Both the position numbers and the translations under genes were made by a program. From Epiperipatus broadwayi (taxonomy: Eukaryota; Onychophora; Udeonychophora; Euonychophora; Peripatidae), in contig JAQFVV010012499.1 in the NCBI GenBank assembly GCA_028023455.1, forward strand, positions 1,864,584 to 1,928,583: DNA of 64,000 bases, in the 5' to 3' direction. The notes under the pieces are model-generated. The model worked only from the letters and a program-made list of their open reading frames with translations. It searched no databases and was not told the origin of the DNA. Below are positions 14,791-27,112 of the stretch, piece after piece. Numbering within the stretch: position 1 is the stretch's first letter; each line of letters starts with the position of its first letter.

Positions 14791-15290
14791 ATTCCATGAG
14801 ATGAGAGGAATGCTATAAAATCTCTCAAACAGGATACATCTATAATGATTTTTCCTGCTGACAAATGTAATACTACAGTTTTAATGAATAAAACAGATTG
14901 TGATAAAAAATATAAGAACTTTTCACAGCAAGCCAATGCAAATAGTAACAAAAAAATCCAATTCCAAGAACAGAGAAAAATTTACAAACAATACTCTGGA
15001 AGCACCACAGATCTTTCAGTGATTCAGAAAAAAAGAAATTAACTTCATATTTCAGCAAGATTCCTCAACTGCCTCAAATACATAAAGACAATGTTCCATT
15101 AAAAACTATTGTTAGTTCTAGAAATTTCTTAGTCCATTGGCATACAGGACACAATTCTTCATCAGAGATTCTAAGAACTTTTTAGAATTAATCATGGACA
15201 TGAAAATGGAAAGAAATGACATATTGGAAAATCTTTATTTTGTGACTTGGATCAAGAGTTTACACATATTTGACATTGTTAATTAAATGC
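14791..15290 (+). pseudogene. PLE family C, N-terminal RT fragment
   Basis: Readable segments in order: DERNAIKSLKQDTSIMIFPADKC.TTVLMNKTD near 14810-14900, the PLE pre-RT motif normally like LPADKGNATVVM. Then LPQLPQIHKDNVPLKTIVSS near 15070-15120 (RT LPKIHK..PLRPIVS motif), and finally NFLELIMDMKMERNDIL near 15170-15225, leading towards motif A. These lie in different frames, so several indels are present. The later RT motifs and endonuclease were not found downstream. The sequence differs clearly from families A and B, hence a third lineage. Confidence 0.78.
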
Positions 15291-16795
15291 TATAGTATGG
15301 AACATTATCTTCTCCTTAGAATATTAGTTCTAATTGTCAATAAAATTCATAGTTTATGACATTATGTCCATCTGTCTGCATTTGTGCAATGATTAACTCA
15401 GCAGCATCAAGATCTAGAACCAGGACATTGTCAAATTCTGAAAAATAAAATGCAACATCAATATTTATAAACTACATGGTTTCACTAAAATTATTAATAC
15501 TAAAAAAAGCACATGGCAGGATAATTTCATCTTTCCAAAACATTACACAACAGTTTTATAGGAAATATTTTAGATACTAAAATGAGAAGTTAAGGTTATA
15601 AAGATTTATCAAATCAGCTAAGAGTATGGAGATTATTCATAGTCAACTAGATTTTATCTTTTTTTTTACTTTTCGTATTGTTATTGTATATAATAATTTG
15701 CTTGTTTTTTTTCCTTAGTAATTAAGGACAGTTTTTTTAATATTACTTATTTAATTTTTAAATAAAGTATATTCTTTATATTGTCACCAAAAATTGTTAC
15801 ATTGCAATTTATTCTAATTCATGATAAACTTATTCACTTCAGAAATCCAATATAATTATTACATCATTCATATATGTACTTTTTATATAAAGATCTATCT
15901 TCATTTGATAAACCTTTTATATTTTAGATAAAGTATATCATTTCATTCCTCATTCATTATTTAATACTGCCTATTCAGTATTATACTTTTTTTTTTTGCT
16001 ATATTTATTTACCGGCATTATTTGATTGATGAATTCTACAATTTCTTTATAGATTAATAATCAGAAAATAATAAATTCGAGTTCTTTAACATAATAGATT
16101 ATTAACATTTGAAAAGGGCACTAAATCAGGTGCTGAAAAGAGTTTTTTATATACATTAAAAAAATTGATATTTATATAGCTGTTGTAAAGAATGTCTTAT
16201 TTTATGATTATTGTTTTATGGAAGAACAGCATAAAGATATTTATTCTTTTCCAATTTTTATAGATTATATTAGTAACACAGAAAAATACCACATATACAA
16301 GTTTCATTTATAAATGTCCTAAAACTCCTTGTAAATAATTTTATACTTATCATCTCATCAATATTATAAATATAAAATGCTTTCAATGTTTCTTATATTG
16401 TATTAATATTTTCTTACTTTCTAACCATCTGAATCAGAAATTGATTGAACTGAGATTTTTTATCAACTTTACTCAATTGCTACAAAATAAATCAGGATTT
16501 TTATATTGGAGTTTGTCACTTAGCTATTGGGCTATACTCTATGGGTAATAATCTAAATAAACACATTATCTGTATGCATAATCTATAAATGAATTAAGCT
16601 AAGACATTATAAGTTGAAATTGGATTCATGTAGTGAATAAGTTTATCATGAATTCAGCATAAATTGCATAAAATGTATTCAGTATATTCAAAGACAATCA
16701 CTTTCTATTTTTAGCTTTTCTATAATTCATGAATATTTACATTTGCTGACTATCAATTTATTAAGCATTTTCAATATTTTTATTTATTAACATTG
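15291..16795. other. AT-rich stretch with no recognised feature
   Basis: Nothing that I can support. It lies between two PLE remnants and may be unrecognisable element sequence. Confidence 0.5.
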
Positions 16796-16796
16796 C

Positions 16797-17050
16797 CTCC
16801 TTTCTGTTGATCATAAAACACTGATGCTGATATAATATTTTCAGTATTGATTTGTGTAGATTTTTGAATTCTTTTTAGTAACAGTAAATGTTTTCTAATC
16901 CTTTATCTAAAGTACAACATGATTCACCAATATAAGCACTTCCACATTCACAAATTTATTTATATAATATAGAACTTTGGCCCATAAGTATTTTTTTATT
17001 CTTAGAATTATATATTAACTTTTTAAAATATGTAATTATGTGACATCAAC
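16797..17050 (-). pseudogene. PLE family A GIY-YIG fragment (left arm of pair b)
   Basis: The reverse strand aligns well with the plus-strand copy at 19440-19660. It encodes CECGSAYIGESCCTL, the family A Cys-rich plus YIG motif, followed by a frameshifted EH region and a stretch ending in SASVFYD. Its 5' side faces the RT fragment at 17051, giving another head-to-head arrangement. The C-terminal KEA block and tail are missing. Confidence 0.75.
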
Positions 17051-17375
17051 ATACAAAAATAAAAAATTAGAAAAAATATTTATTAAGATGAAATTACTAT
17101 ATATCATAGATATGTAGATGATGTGTTTATATGTGGTAAAAAGATGTGATTAATAAATTAAATAATATATAATGTCTAAAATAGATTAAAACTGATGAAG
17201 AATAAATATCAGTAAAATTTCTTGATTTTAAAATAATTCGAAATATAAATAATTTAGATTATTATATGTTAATTAAATATATTGAAAAAAGAGGCTATAT
17301 TCCATATATTGCAATGGTGCCATTGTCACATAAGTTATTGGGTTTAAAATCCTTTTCTTTTGAAATAATAAACTT

Positions 17376-17380
<5 letters not shown>
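17051..17380 (+). pseudogene. PLE family A RT fragment (right arm of pair b)
   Basis: Plus strand: YHRYVDDVFICG (RT motif C, both Asp kept) near 17095-17130, then KFLDFKII (motif D) after frameshifts, then YMLIKYIEKRGYIPYIAMVP near 17266-17325. This parallels LIIKSLQKRGYINCKSKVP of the 3.4-kb copy. It runs directly into (TA)n at 17380. Several stops make it non-functional. Confidence 0.75.

Positions 17381-17450
<70 letters not shown>
17380..17450. repeat. (TA)n microsatellite
   Basis: About 35 TA units directly after the RT fragment. AAACTTTGCATA to the left and AAAGTTTATTG to the right give a short partial inverted flank. Confidence 0.95.
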
Positions 17451-17455
<5 letters not shown>

Positions 17456-17885
17456 TTATTGTTAAGCTCCATCTAGTGATCATTTAAATGCAAGCTACAA
17501 AATTTATGACTTGTTTTATTAATTATTATAAGTGTAACTTAGAAGGCTTTTGTGATGCTATATTGCAGAGGCTATTACTATATGGTAAAACAGCTGAATT
17601 CAGACTCATATAGCTATCTGGTTTGTATAGCTGGATTTGAAGACATTTACATGTCTGAACATTTCAGGCTTTCAAATTGATACTAACATGTTTTATAAAT
17701 GCTGGCTTTTGAGTTAGTATTTTGGATTTAGTTTCTAGAGCCCCAGCGCTCCACTGAGGTGAGCCATAACCTCAAAATCAAAGAGTTTGGAGATAGGGAC
17801 TTTTCGATAGAGAATTTGAATTCTTTCGCTTTTGGCACTTATAAATAAAGCTTGATTATAGTTATTGGTATGCACTATCTAGTGA
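17451..17885. other. Unassigned stretch of more mixed composition
   Basis: Less AT-skewed than its surroundings; it includes CCCCAGCGCTCCACTGAGG near 17741. No ORF, RNA or repeat partner was recognised. Confidence 0.4.
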
Positions 17886-17996
17886 TCATATATATATATT
17901 TGTAATATATATATATATATAGTATATATATATATATTTGTAATAAAACTGATTATTAGTAAATACAGTAACTAAATAATTAAAAATTTTTATCAA

Positions 17997-18042
17997 CTTA
18001 GAAGCGCTTTCAATTATCCCAGTAACCTTTGTCAACTAAAGC
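17997..18042 (-). ncRNA. Hammerhead-like fold in PLE tail
   Basis: Reverse strand: stem I UUAG, box UUGACAA (18029-18035), spare A, stem II GGUUA/UAAUU with two G-U pairs, loop CUGGGA, GAAA, palindromic GCGC, UU, then CUAA, which pairs with the UUAG. The stem I and stem III variants differ from the GUAC/AUAG type and keep pairing. Confidence 0.55.
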
Positions 18043-19032
18043 TTTGAAAAGCTAAATTTCCCACAATTCCATGATCTTAACATTTGCTGCTTGCCTGTTA
18101 CTTAAGTCATGTTTATATTTGTATATTAGCATAGCTTTCTTTATTTTTCTTTTATTGTTATTTTTTTCAATTTGCAATATTTTTACATTATTAAAATTGG
18201 AGTCTAAACCATAAATACATGATTTATTATGGTCGTAAAAACAAATGCTGAAATATTATTATCTACTATGCAATTTTGTTCCGATTTATGAACTCATTTT
18301 AATAATAGCAACTGTTCTTTAGTTCTTTTTTTCCAACATACATCTAGATTCACCTATATATCCACTGCCACACCTACATATCTATTTATAAATGACACAA
18401 TTTTTATTTATAAATGAGTTTTATCTTTTGAGCTATTTATTAATGTGTTTAATGTAGGAAGTGTGTAAAATGCAATATCACATATACCTTTATAAATTTT
18501 CCTCATAAAATTTAAAATATTGAAATATATTCGAATGAATTGTTAAAAGTTGGCTACAATTATAATCATATATATAATGTTATTGGAAATTTTAATGCAA
18601 AATATAAGAATAAAAATTTTAATAATAATATTGATTCTCCTGCTAATAAAAAATGATATCAATACCATATATTTCAAATGATCAACTAAATTTTATAAGG
18701 GACATTTATAAAGGTATATGTGATGTTGCATTTTTACATACCTCCTACATTAAACAAATTAATAAATAACTCAAAAGATAAAATATCATTTATAAATAAA
18801 AAAAATTGTGTAGTAGATAATATTTTAGCATCTTTTTTATGACCATAATAAATCATGTATTTATGGTTTTGACTTCAATTTTAATAATGTAAAAATATTG
18901 CAAATTGAAAAAAAATAACAATAAAAAAATAAAAAAAGCTATGCTAATTATACAAATATAAACATGACTTAATTAACAGGCAAGCAGCAAACATTAAGAT
19001 CACAGAATTGTGGGAAAGTTAGCTTTTCAAAT

Positions 19033-19078
19033 CTTTAGTTGACAAAGATTACTGGGATAATCAAAAGTGCTCCTAAGT
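19033..19078 (+). ncRNA. Hammerhead-like fold in PLE tail, GAAA lost
   Basis: Box UUGACAA (19039-19045), spare A, stem II GAUUA/UAAUC (perfect), AAAA in place of GAAA, GUGC, UC, CUAAG. Stem II differs from the left arm of pair c at both outer pairs but stays paired. Loss of G12 argues that this copy is inactive. Confidence 0.45.
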
Positions 19079-19204
19079 GGATAAATTTTTTTAATTATTT
19101 AGTTACTGTATTTACAAATATTCCATTATATAATTATGTATATTGCTTTAAAAATACAGATATCGACTAATAATAATAATAATAATAATAATATATATAT
19201 ATAA

Positions 19205-19960
19205 ATCAGATAAAATAAAAAATATAAATATATTTACTAATGAAATATTAGACATTGGTTATGATTATAATATTATTTATAATATAGTTAAAAATTATAA
19301 TAAAAATCGAATAATATGAATATTGAATCAATGAAATATAACAAAATATGGATATCACAAACTTTTATTTCAAATCTTCAAGTAAAATTATAAATAATAT
19401 ATAAAAACAAATGTGAAATTGCCTTTTATTCACCTCCTAATTTAAATAAATAAATAAATAATTTTAAGAATACAAATTTATTTAATGACCAAAGTTCTAT
19501 AATATATAAATGGATATGTGAATGTGGAAATGGTTATATTGATGAATCATACTGTACTTTAGAGAAAAAGACTAGAGAACATTTACTGGAACTAAAAAGT
19601 GTTCAGAAATCTACACAAAATAATACTGAAAGTAATGTTATATCAGTATTAGTCTTTTATAACCATAATATAAAATGTGGTTTTAAAATTTATTTCAAAT
19701 ATAAAAATGTAAAGATATTATGCATTGATAGAAATAATAACAAATGAAGAATAAATGATGCAGTGTTAATAAATAAATATTTAAAATGCTTAATAAATTG
19801 ACAGGCATCAAATATAAAAATTAATGAATTATGGGAAAGCTAAAAATAGAAAGTAATTGTCTTTGAACCTACCTTATTACATTTGATTTTAAAAGTTTTA
19901 ACCTTAGTTGACAAAGACAACATAGATAGTTGAAAGATCTTCTATATGGATTAAAATTTT
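19205..19960 (+). pseudogene. PLE family A, GIY-YIG part with tail
   Basis: Plus strand, immediately after the (TA)n that ends pair c. It encodes KWICECGNGYIDES (YIG changed to YID), TLEKKTREHLLEL, FYNHNIKCGFKIYF, KILCIDRNNNK followed by a stop, and NIKINELWES near 19815-19840. A hammerhead-like tail follows. The frame is nearly continuous from 19440 to 19840 apart from two stops. Confidence 0.82.
19903..19947 (+). ncRNA. Hammerhead-like fold in PLE tail with GAUC stem III
   Basis: Stem I UUAG, box UUGACAA (19908-19914), spare A, stem II GACAA/UAGUU with one mismatch, GAAA, then GAUC, UU, CUA. GAUC is a different palindrome from the GUAC or GCGC of other tails, so stem III self-complementarity is retained while its sequence changes. 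Confidence 0.5.
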
Positions 19961-21080
19961 GGATTTATATTATTGTATTTGTTTTATTATTTTTTTGTAA
20001 ATTGTTATATATATTCTACCATATAATATTATATTTAAGAAAGAAGTTTATTTAATTGAGGGTACTGCTTGTAAGAAAGCAGAGGTATAGATAATTAAAA
20101 AAAGTAAATTGAAATATGTGTAGAAAAAATAATTTTTGTGAAAATGTGAAAAGAAAGAATTGTATTGGACATACAATTTGTGGTAAGGAAATCATAAATA
20201 TATATTGGAAACGATTATTGGAGAAAGAGCAGTAAAATATTAATAAAAGTTAATTGATGGTGTTAAAAAGTAAATATTTATAAATATATAGAAGAAACCA
20301 AATTACAAAAAGACTGAAAGATGTCTTAGTTTGTTGCACAGAATTACCTTGGTTAGATAAGTAATGATAATGATAAAGTTTTCTGCATAAAGTAATCTTT
20401 ATTATCTAATACATTTAATAAAAATTATTATACAACCATATGTAAATTGTAAAAATCTTACATTTTTTATGCTAGTTATTTAAATAATAATTAATGACAT
20501 ACTCAAAATAATTTTATTTAATCGATTCAACGCATTAGCAAATCAAATCTTTTAATAACATTTTTCATTAATATATTATAATCTGTCAAAACATTTCAAT
20601 AGTAGAATAAAGTAAAGACAAACTTTTAATATGCTTTATACCAATAAGTTTATGTCACTGTTGTAAACTAAAGTAATTTTCCAATAAGTCATTTGTCATG
20701 AAAATAGAAAAATTAAAATAAGTATAGAAGACAACAGAAATTATTAGATAATCACGAGAATAATATGCAATGTACATTTTAAATTTCATAATTCAACACA
20801 TCCCCAATATATTATTATCAAAAAGTACATGCATATATTCACAACATTTATATAAAAAAAATTATATCACTGCATAAGTTTAAAATAATGTAATTAATAT
20901 TAATTATCACATTATCACTATTTCTTTTGCTAGTACATTACTGTTATTAAAACAGGTAAAACTCTCCATACAGTAGTGTCATGTGATGTTATGTACTATA
21001 GCTTTTCCTTAAATGAAGTCAAGAATCTTTCAGTAATTACGCCCAGAGAAACCTGTTTGCCACCTTATGTTCCATACCCC
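19961..21080. other. AT-rich stretch with no recognised feature
   Basis: Nothing that I can support. The plus-strand frame at 20976-21158 is the antisense of LINE sequence over part of its length. Confidence 0.55.
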
Positions 21081-21083
21081 AGT

Positions 21084-21741
21084 CTAAGCTTTCCCATATT
21101 CTGCTCCATCCCATTTCCACAACATAATCTTTGTCAACTCTATGGCCTTTATATCTAAATCCCCCTTATCTTTTCTCAAAGCCAGCATAAAAACTAATAA
21201 TCCACTTTCTGTATAATCACTTTTTTCATATTTATTCTTCCATACCTTCATTATATGTGCTCTTTTTGTTTTCAAGCATTTACATTCAATTACCAGATGC
21301 CTAATATTTTCTATTCCTTCCTTACATAATTTACAGACTGCATCACCCATATTTTTTTCCATTTACATGTATATTCTCTTGTTGCTAAATATCCCATTTG
21401 AACCTTAAACAATAGACTACTTTCCTTACTACTATCATATATTAATTTGCACCTAATATTCTGTTTATTTCTATATATATTTAAACTCTTTTTACTTTCC
21501 ATACTAGTTCTCCATCTCTCTAACTCCCTATTCTTTATTAATAAATCTATTCTTTCAATCCATTCCTTACCATTATAATAATCAACAATCCTCCTAACAC
21601 AATCATCCCATCTTTTGTAAAAATATACTGAAATAAATTCTTTATCTGGTGGCACCCACTGCGATTGGGATGGATAGTGTCTGGTACATACATTATTAAT
21701 TCTGGTATCAATTGATTATTCTGGTTGGTACTGAGGGGCAC
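21084..21741 (-). pseudogene. LINE (non-LTR retrotransposon) C-terminal fragment
   Basis: Reverse strand. From 21660 down: WVPPDKEFISVYFYKRWDDCVRRI, then WRTSMESKKSLNIYRNKQN, then LLFKVQMGYLATREYTC. After a one-base shift in a T7 run near 21352, it reads GDAVCKLCKEGIENIRHLVIEC. The final CxxC...H...C cluster is the Cys/His tail typical of LINE ORF2 proteins downstream of the RT. No RT motifs remain upstream. The clade cannot be named from this piece. A short poly-T-rich stretch flanks it. Confidence 0.75.
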
Positions 21742-24700
21742 TACTGTATGGAGAGTTTTGTCTGTTTTAATATTAATTATATTAATTAGGTTGAAATAAT
21801 TTTATTAACAATTTTTTTTTTTTGTCTAAAATGTTTTGACATTTCTTTCCATTTAAAATATAAAGTTTAGTGTATTCTAATTGATTCAATAAGTAAAATT
21901 TAAAGTAATTAACATTTTACCTGAAAAGAAAAATAGTAGTTGTGAGTAAGGGAATATTTGCTTTAACTCTTAAGAAACTTTAAATAATTATTTTTACGAT
22001 ATATTTTTTTTATAAGTGTTAATAAATAAGAACCTAAGCACAAAAATTTGAAAACAGTTCTTATGAGTAAAAGCATAAAACTATTATTGAAAAATTTAAA
22101 AATTACATTGTATATATATTTAATTATTATTTACAATTTATGAAAATTAAATTTTTAAAACATTTTTCAATGATGAGCAAATTAAAAATATATGAATACA
22201 GTAATCATAAATATATGTTATTTAATTTTTTTTAAAAATTATCTAGATAAAAAATGTTAGTTTAAAAGTGAAAACTTTCTATGGAAATAATATTGAAATC
22301 AATGAAAATCGAAAAGAAATTGGGAAAATTTATATCAGCTTAAATAATAAATTGAGAAAGCCATGCCTATTTTATCAAATATAGCACAAATTGGTCATTA
22401 AAATGTTTTTTCTCAATAATTACATTTTGTTAGAGAAATATTTCAAATGATTTAGCATTAAAACAATATAAAAAATCTTAAGAAATTTAGAAATGTATTT
22501 AAAAACTAATACAATGAATTATTATATTAACATTAATGTTATTGACTAAATGTTGATTATCTTCTGTTTAAAATTGTATTAAGAATACTAATTATTACTA
22601 AGATTAATACTATGTTGATTAGAAATTAATTTTACAATTTTTATAAAATTAAACAAATAATCACCCTAACAAATTTATATTCATTTAAACTCATCTTATT
22701 ATGTTTCTTCGGATTACCTTCAACTTGCTGATAAAATAAGTATATTTTAATCTTATACTTTTACATTCAGTCAATTGAAAAAAAAAAAACAATTACTTTA
22801 TTTAAGCAAACAAATAGACAATATTACTAAATTTGAAAACTTTGCTTTTAAATGCTATTTATCTTTAACAATAAATCTGATATAAAAATATTTTACAGGA
22901 TAGAGAATTGTTCTATATAAGTATGTAAAAACACCAACATACATGCATGAACAGAATTTTAACATCATTTTTAACCATTCCACTTCTGGATTATTGTGTT
23001 GTTGTTTTTTTGTTTTTGTCTTTGTGTCTACATCATCCCATATTTAGTTAAAAAATAACAAAATAAAAAAATAAACATTTTCAAACATAAATATATTGTG
23101 AGCAGAAGCACAAACATTATTATAAGTTAAAGACTGCAGATCTCTTCTATGAAATTTTTGGTATCTAGATAAAACTTCAGTGTTATATCTACAACTATGT
23201 CAACTTAAAACATTTCTAGTTCAAGTCCATTTCATCCTCTTAATTATCTCAATAAACAAAAATAATTATATGACCAGAGCTGAAAGCCCAATTGTCATTA
23301 AGGCATTAACATAACTGATTAAATCACAATTCTATGGATAATCTCAGTTTTTACTTTACTTCACAACTATCAAAAAAACCTATACCTCTTATATTTCTAT
23401 TTTTAACACTGAATTAACTATTTTCAATGATGTTTTTTTGTTTTCATTCTTGTCTTGTAAAACATATTTCTTCACTATTCAAGTCTCTAATTTTACGCAC
23501 GCCCTGACAGTATACGTTTAATAAAATATTTCTCTAAAAGAACTTAAATACATACCTTTTAAGTTTGCTATTTCTATTGAAAGAAATCCCTTAAATTTTT
23601 CACTGAGGAAGTCTGCAATGATTCCATTTTTGTTAATAATGTACCTAAAGTACATGTAATAATTTCCTTTGTTTATTTTTTGTTTTTGAAAACTAATTAA
23701 AAATTACTTTAGTTTTTTGTTGCTGTTGTTGTTGATATTTATTTTTGTCATATTTTTATTCATCCACTAATAGGTCTTGTATTATTTCTAGTGAAAATAA
23801 CATATTTTACAAAACTGAAAAGCTTATACAATTGCCATTAACTTTTATTTCATTTGCTTCCTTAAAACTACCACATAAGGTTGTGAAAATCAACATCATT
23901 TATTAAACTGCTGTAGCATTTTGTTAAATTATCTTCAAAATTTGATAATATTAAGCAAAAATGTCAACAAAATTACCTATTTTATGGTTTCTACAACTGC
24001 TTAATATATGGATGTGAGCTAGGATGAAAACTTTGAAATCTAGCTTATTGTATTGATCTATTTTGATTTGTAATTTTCATTAATGATAATTTTTAATATT
24101 TTTTTAAAAAATATATGTTCTGTATAACTAAGTTTCCTAACACCATTTCAGTATTCTTAAATAGTAAAATCAAAAATGCATCCTTCTAGACATATTCTGA
24201 GCATTGTGGTTATACAGTTTTAAATTAATTATAATTTATTGCATTAATTTCCGAAATATGTTCTTCCAAGTTAAAAAAATGTATTATTATATTGCTTATA
24301 ACATATAGTTGCTTATATTCTATTATGATATATTGTGAACATGTGAAAGCTTTGTACACATTAACTTGTAACTTTTAATAGAAAAAAGTTTTAAAAGAGA
24401 ATTCAATTTAGCAAGAGATTTATTAACAGATAGATTATTTACTATTATATTTAAAAAATTTGATAAATTAAAACTGATATATAGTTAGATCAAAATGATT
24501 CACAAAGAAAAAATGTTATGATGGGAAGTGTAGAATATAAGAAAGGAAATGAGAGAAATCAGAAAATGACTGATGGTACAAAAAAGAAATAGTTAAGAGC
24601 TTTTCTAGATTCAAGCAATGGATAAAATTTTTTATATGGAATTGATATACAGGTCCTACAGTTTCAGCACACAACTAACAATGTTAATAATCAAAATAGA

Positions 24701-26697
24701 GCAGATCATGTATAAATTATTATAAAACCATATTCTACATTAATAATGTTGTGTTACTTGTATTTGATAATTATTTTGTAATATGTTATTTTTTATTATT
24801 ATAAAACAATTAAACATCACATGCCCACAGCTTATTGGAGCAGGAGAAATAGTTTTTTATTATTATTACCATTATATTATGGTACTGTAATTCCAAGATA
24901 ATTTAAAGTAGAATTGAATGATTTCAAATCTCAGATATCTTATTAACAATTATATTAAAAATATTCTATTATATATTAATTACTATTGTTGGCCAATAAT
25001 AAAATCCAAAATTGTGTCTGAATGATTAGAATGTGAAAAAATATTAATATTTTATCAAATTACTGGAGATTATATTTTGGACATACATTAGTCAAATACA
25101 GTAGCATCTTAGGAAAACAGCTGCTTCCTTAATAAACATTTCACCTTAAGAGTACTGCTTTTAAATTATGTATTTTTCCGTTTTGACAGATTTCATTAAT
25201 ACATGTTTAGATCCTTATTTAACATCATTTCTGTTCATAAGTTTGCAGCATTGATGACAACTATTACTTACGCTTATAGTAAAAAAAACTATTGTGATTT
25301 CATACTTTAAATGATAAAAACATTCTATATTCTTTATCACCAATGAAAAAAATATAATTTTAAATACAGTTAGACTACATTAAATTAGTAATTTTATCTT
25401 TATGAGTAAATAATTTAAACTATTAATACCCTTTCTATTTAAGTAATAATTCAAATATGATTTCTGGGATGTAAATAGATTCTTTTAGAATACCCCACTA
25501 TAATTAATATTGAAAAATAAACAATAAAATTCTTATATTTTAAAAATTAACAAGTATGATAATATTTTTAAAAACTCTTAGCTTAATTATTAGATAGTTA
25601 AGCAGAATACACCATACCCAGTAGTTATTGGTAAATTCATATTGGTCTGTCAGTATAAGTGAACAAATTTATATTTTGAAATAGACAAATATTCTTATTT
25701 TTTCTTCAGACAATTGTTTTACAGATATATCATTATGGCATATTTAGAATATAACCGGGGTAGTACATTAGTTTGTTATAACACATATTCATGAAAAAAG
25801 AAAATCTAATTCTATTAGAGTGAAAATTAAGTTTCTAACTTACTATTATTGTGGGGTGCTGTTGCAATTTATTTTAAAGTGCTCTTTTTTTAAAAAAAAA
25901 TACATATTCGATATTCAGAATAATACTTCCTACTTCACATTTTTAATCTATTTATAAATAATATGTAAAGGTTATAAATAATTTATTTGGCCTTTGTATT
26001 TAAATGTATTAAATATTAAAATATTTACAGTTTTGTATATTTATTTTTAATTTATTTTGTCTTTTTAAATATCACATCAAACTGATTCATTTTTAAAAAT
26101 AAAAAAATATTATTTACAACTTTGGTGTTTCTTCTGGTGGAATATTTTATTTCTTTCTGGCACTTACACAAGGCGCAGGTGTACTCAGCATTTAGTAAGC
26201 CAAGACATAATTCTTATTTCTTTTTTTTTTTTGTTCTTTTTTATGCGTTTATTATTTTGCGTCATATATATATATGTTCATACGCATAATTTTACATATG
26301 TACTTTTTAATGTAATTTGTAGAATATATACAAAATCTAATATAGGGTTATCTGTGCATACTAATCTTATGCTATAAACAATTGACTATAAAAAATATTT
26401 TTCAATTAAATGTTGTTTTCTATAATTTTTTAAAGTGCAAAAGAGCTGCTCTTATCTTTATTATTATAGGCGATGTGTTAAATTCTCTGAGTGAATAAAT
26501 ATACATATGAAATCTAATTATAATCTGAAATTAATCATAGGAGTTTACAATTAACGAAAAATATGAAAAATAAAAAAGAATTTACATACTCTTTTACAAA
26601 TTATTTAAATATATATATATATCTTAAATATGGCAGAGAATGTGTATAAATTAACAAGTTTTATAAAGACAATATTTAATTATTAATGGAAATGAAT
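21742..26697. other. Long AT-rich stretch with no recognised feature
   Basis: About 5 kb without a supported gene, structured RNA or repeat. No frame over 60 codons. Possibly ancient element debris or intron sequence. Confidence 0.6.
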
Positions 26698-26799
<102 letters not shown>

Positions 26800-27004
26800 T
26801 CTTAGTACAATGATTAGGCTGCATGGTTTATGTAATTATGTAATATTACGAAAAAAATATTAATAAATTGGTTGAAAAGATATTCATTATAAAAAGGAAA
26901 TATTTTGTATTCTTATAAAAGTTATTAAAGAAGTTATGAAAAAAAGTTTGATTTTAAAATAGGAGAATGTATATAATTAAATAGCTTTATTTCTCTGGAT
27001 TTCA

Positions 27005-27112
27005 TAAAAGGTATGAATGATAAAAGTGCCAGATCTGGAATCGATCCAATGACGATATACTCCAGAATATGACTCTTAATTACTATGCTGAACCACATAC
27101 AGCAAGATATAA
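27005..27112 (-). repeat. tRNA-derived SINE-like remnant
   Basis: On the reverse strand, GTGGTTCAGCATAGTAATTA resembles a tRNA box A region. About 45 bases on, GGATCGATTCC matches the Pol III box B consensus. Spacing fits a tRNA head. No acceptor-stem pairing or target duplication could be fixed, so this is an old SINE or tRNA pseudogene. Confidence 0.5.

Larger units (their letters stand above)
17889..19202. repeat. Head-to-head PLE family A pair (pair c) between (TA)n tracts
   Basis: The left arm is minus (about 17940-18520) and the right arm plus (about 18590-19170), with truncated 5' sides facing each other near 18550. Both end in the hammerhead-like tail and then (TA)n or (TAA)n-(TA)n. 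The left arm keeps most of the GIY-YIG region, with frameshifts. The right arm lacks roughly 150 bases from just after AAAATTGTG to TAGTAGATAAT. The stem II loop CUGGGA is found only in this pair, so the arms share a source. Confidence 0.8.

Noticed and set aside
20976-21158. 60-codon ORF on the plus strand
   Set aside because: It overlaps the reverse-strand LINE C-terminus and is its shadow in part.
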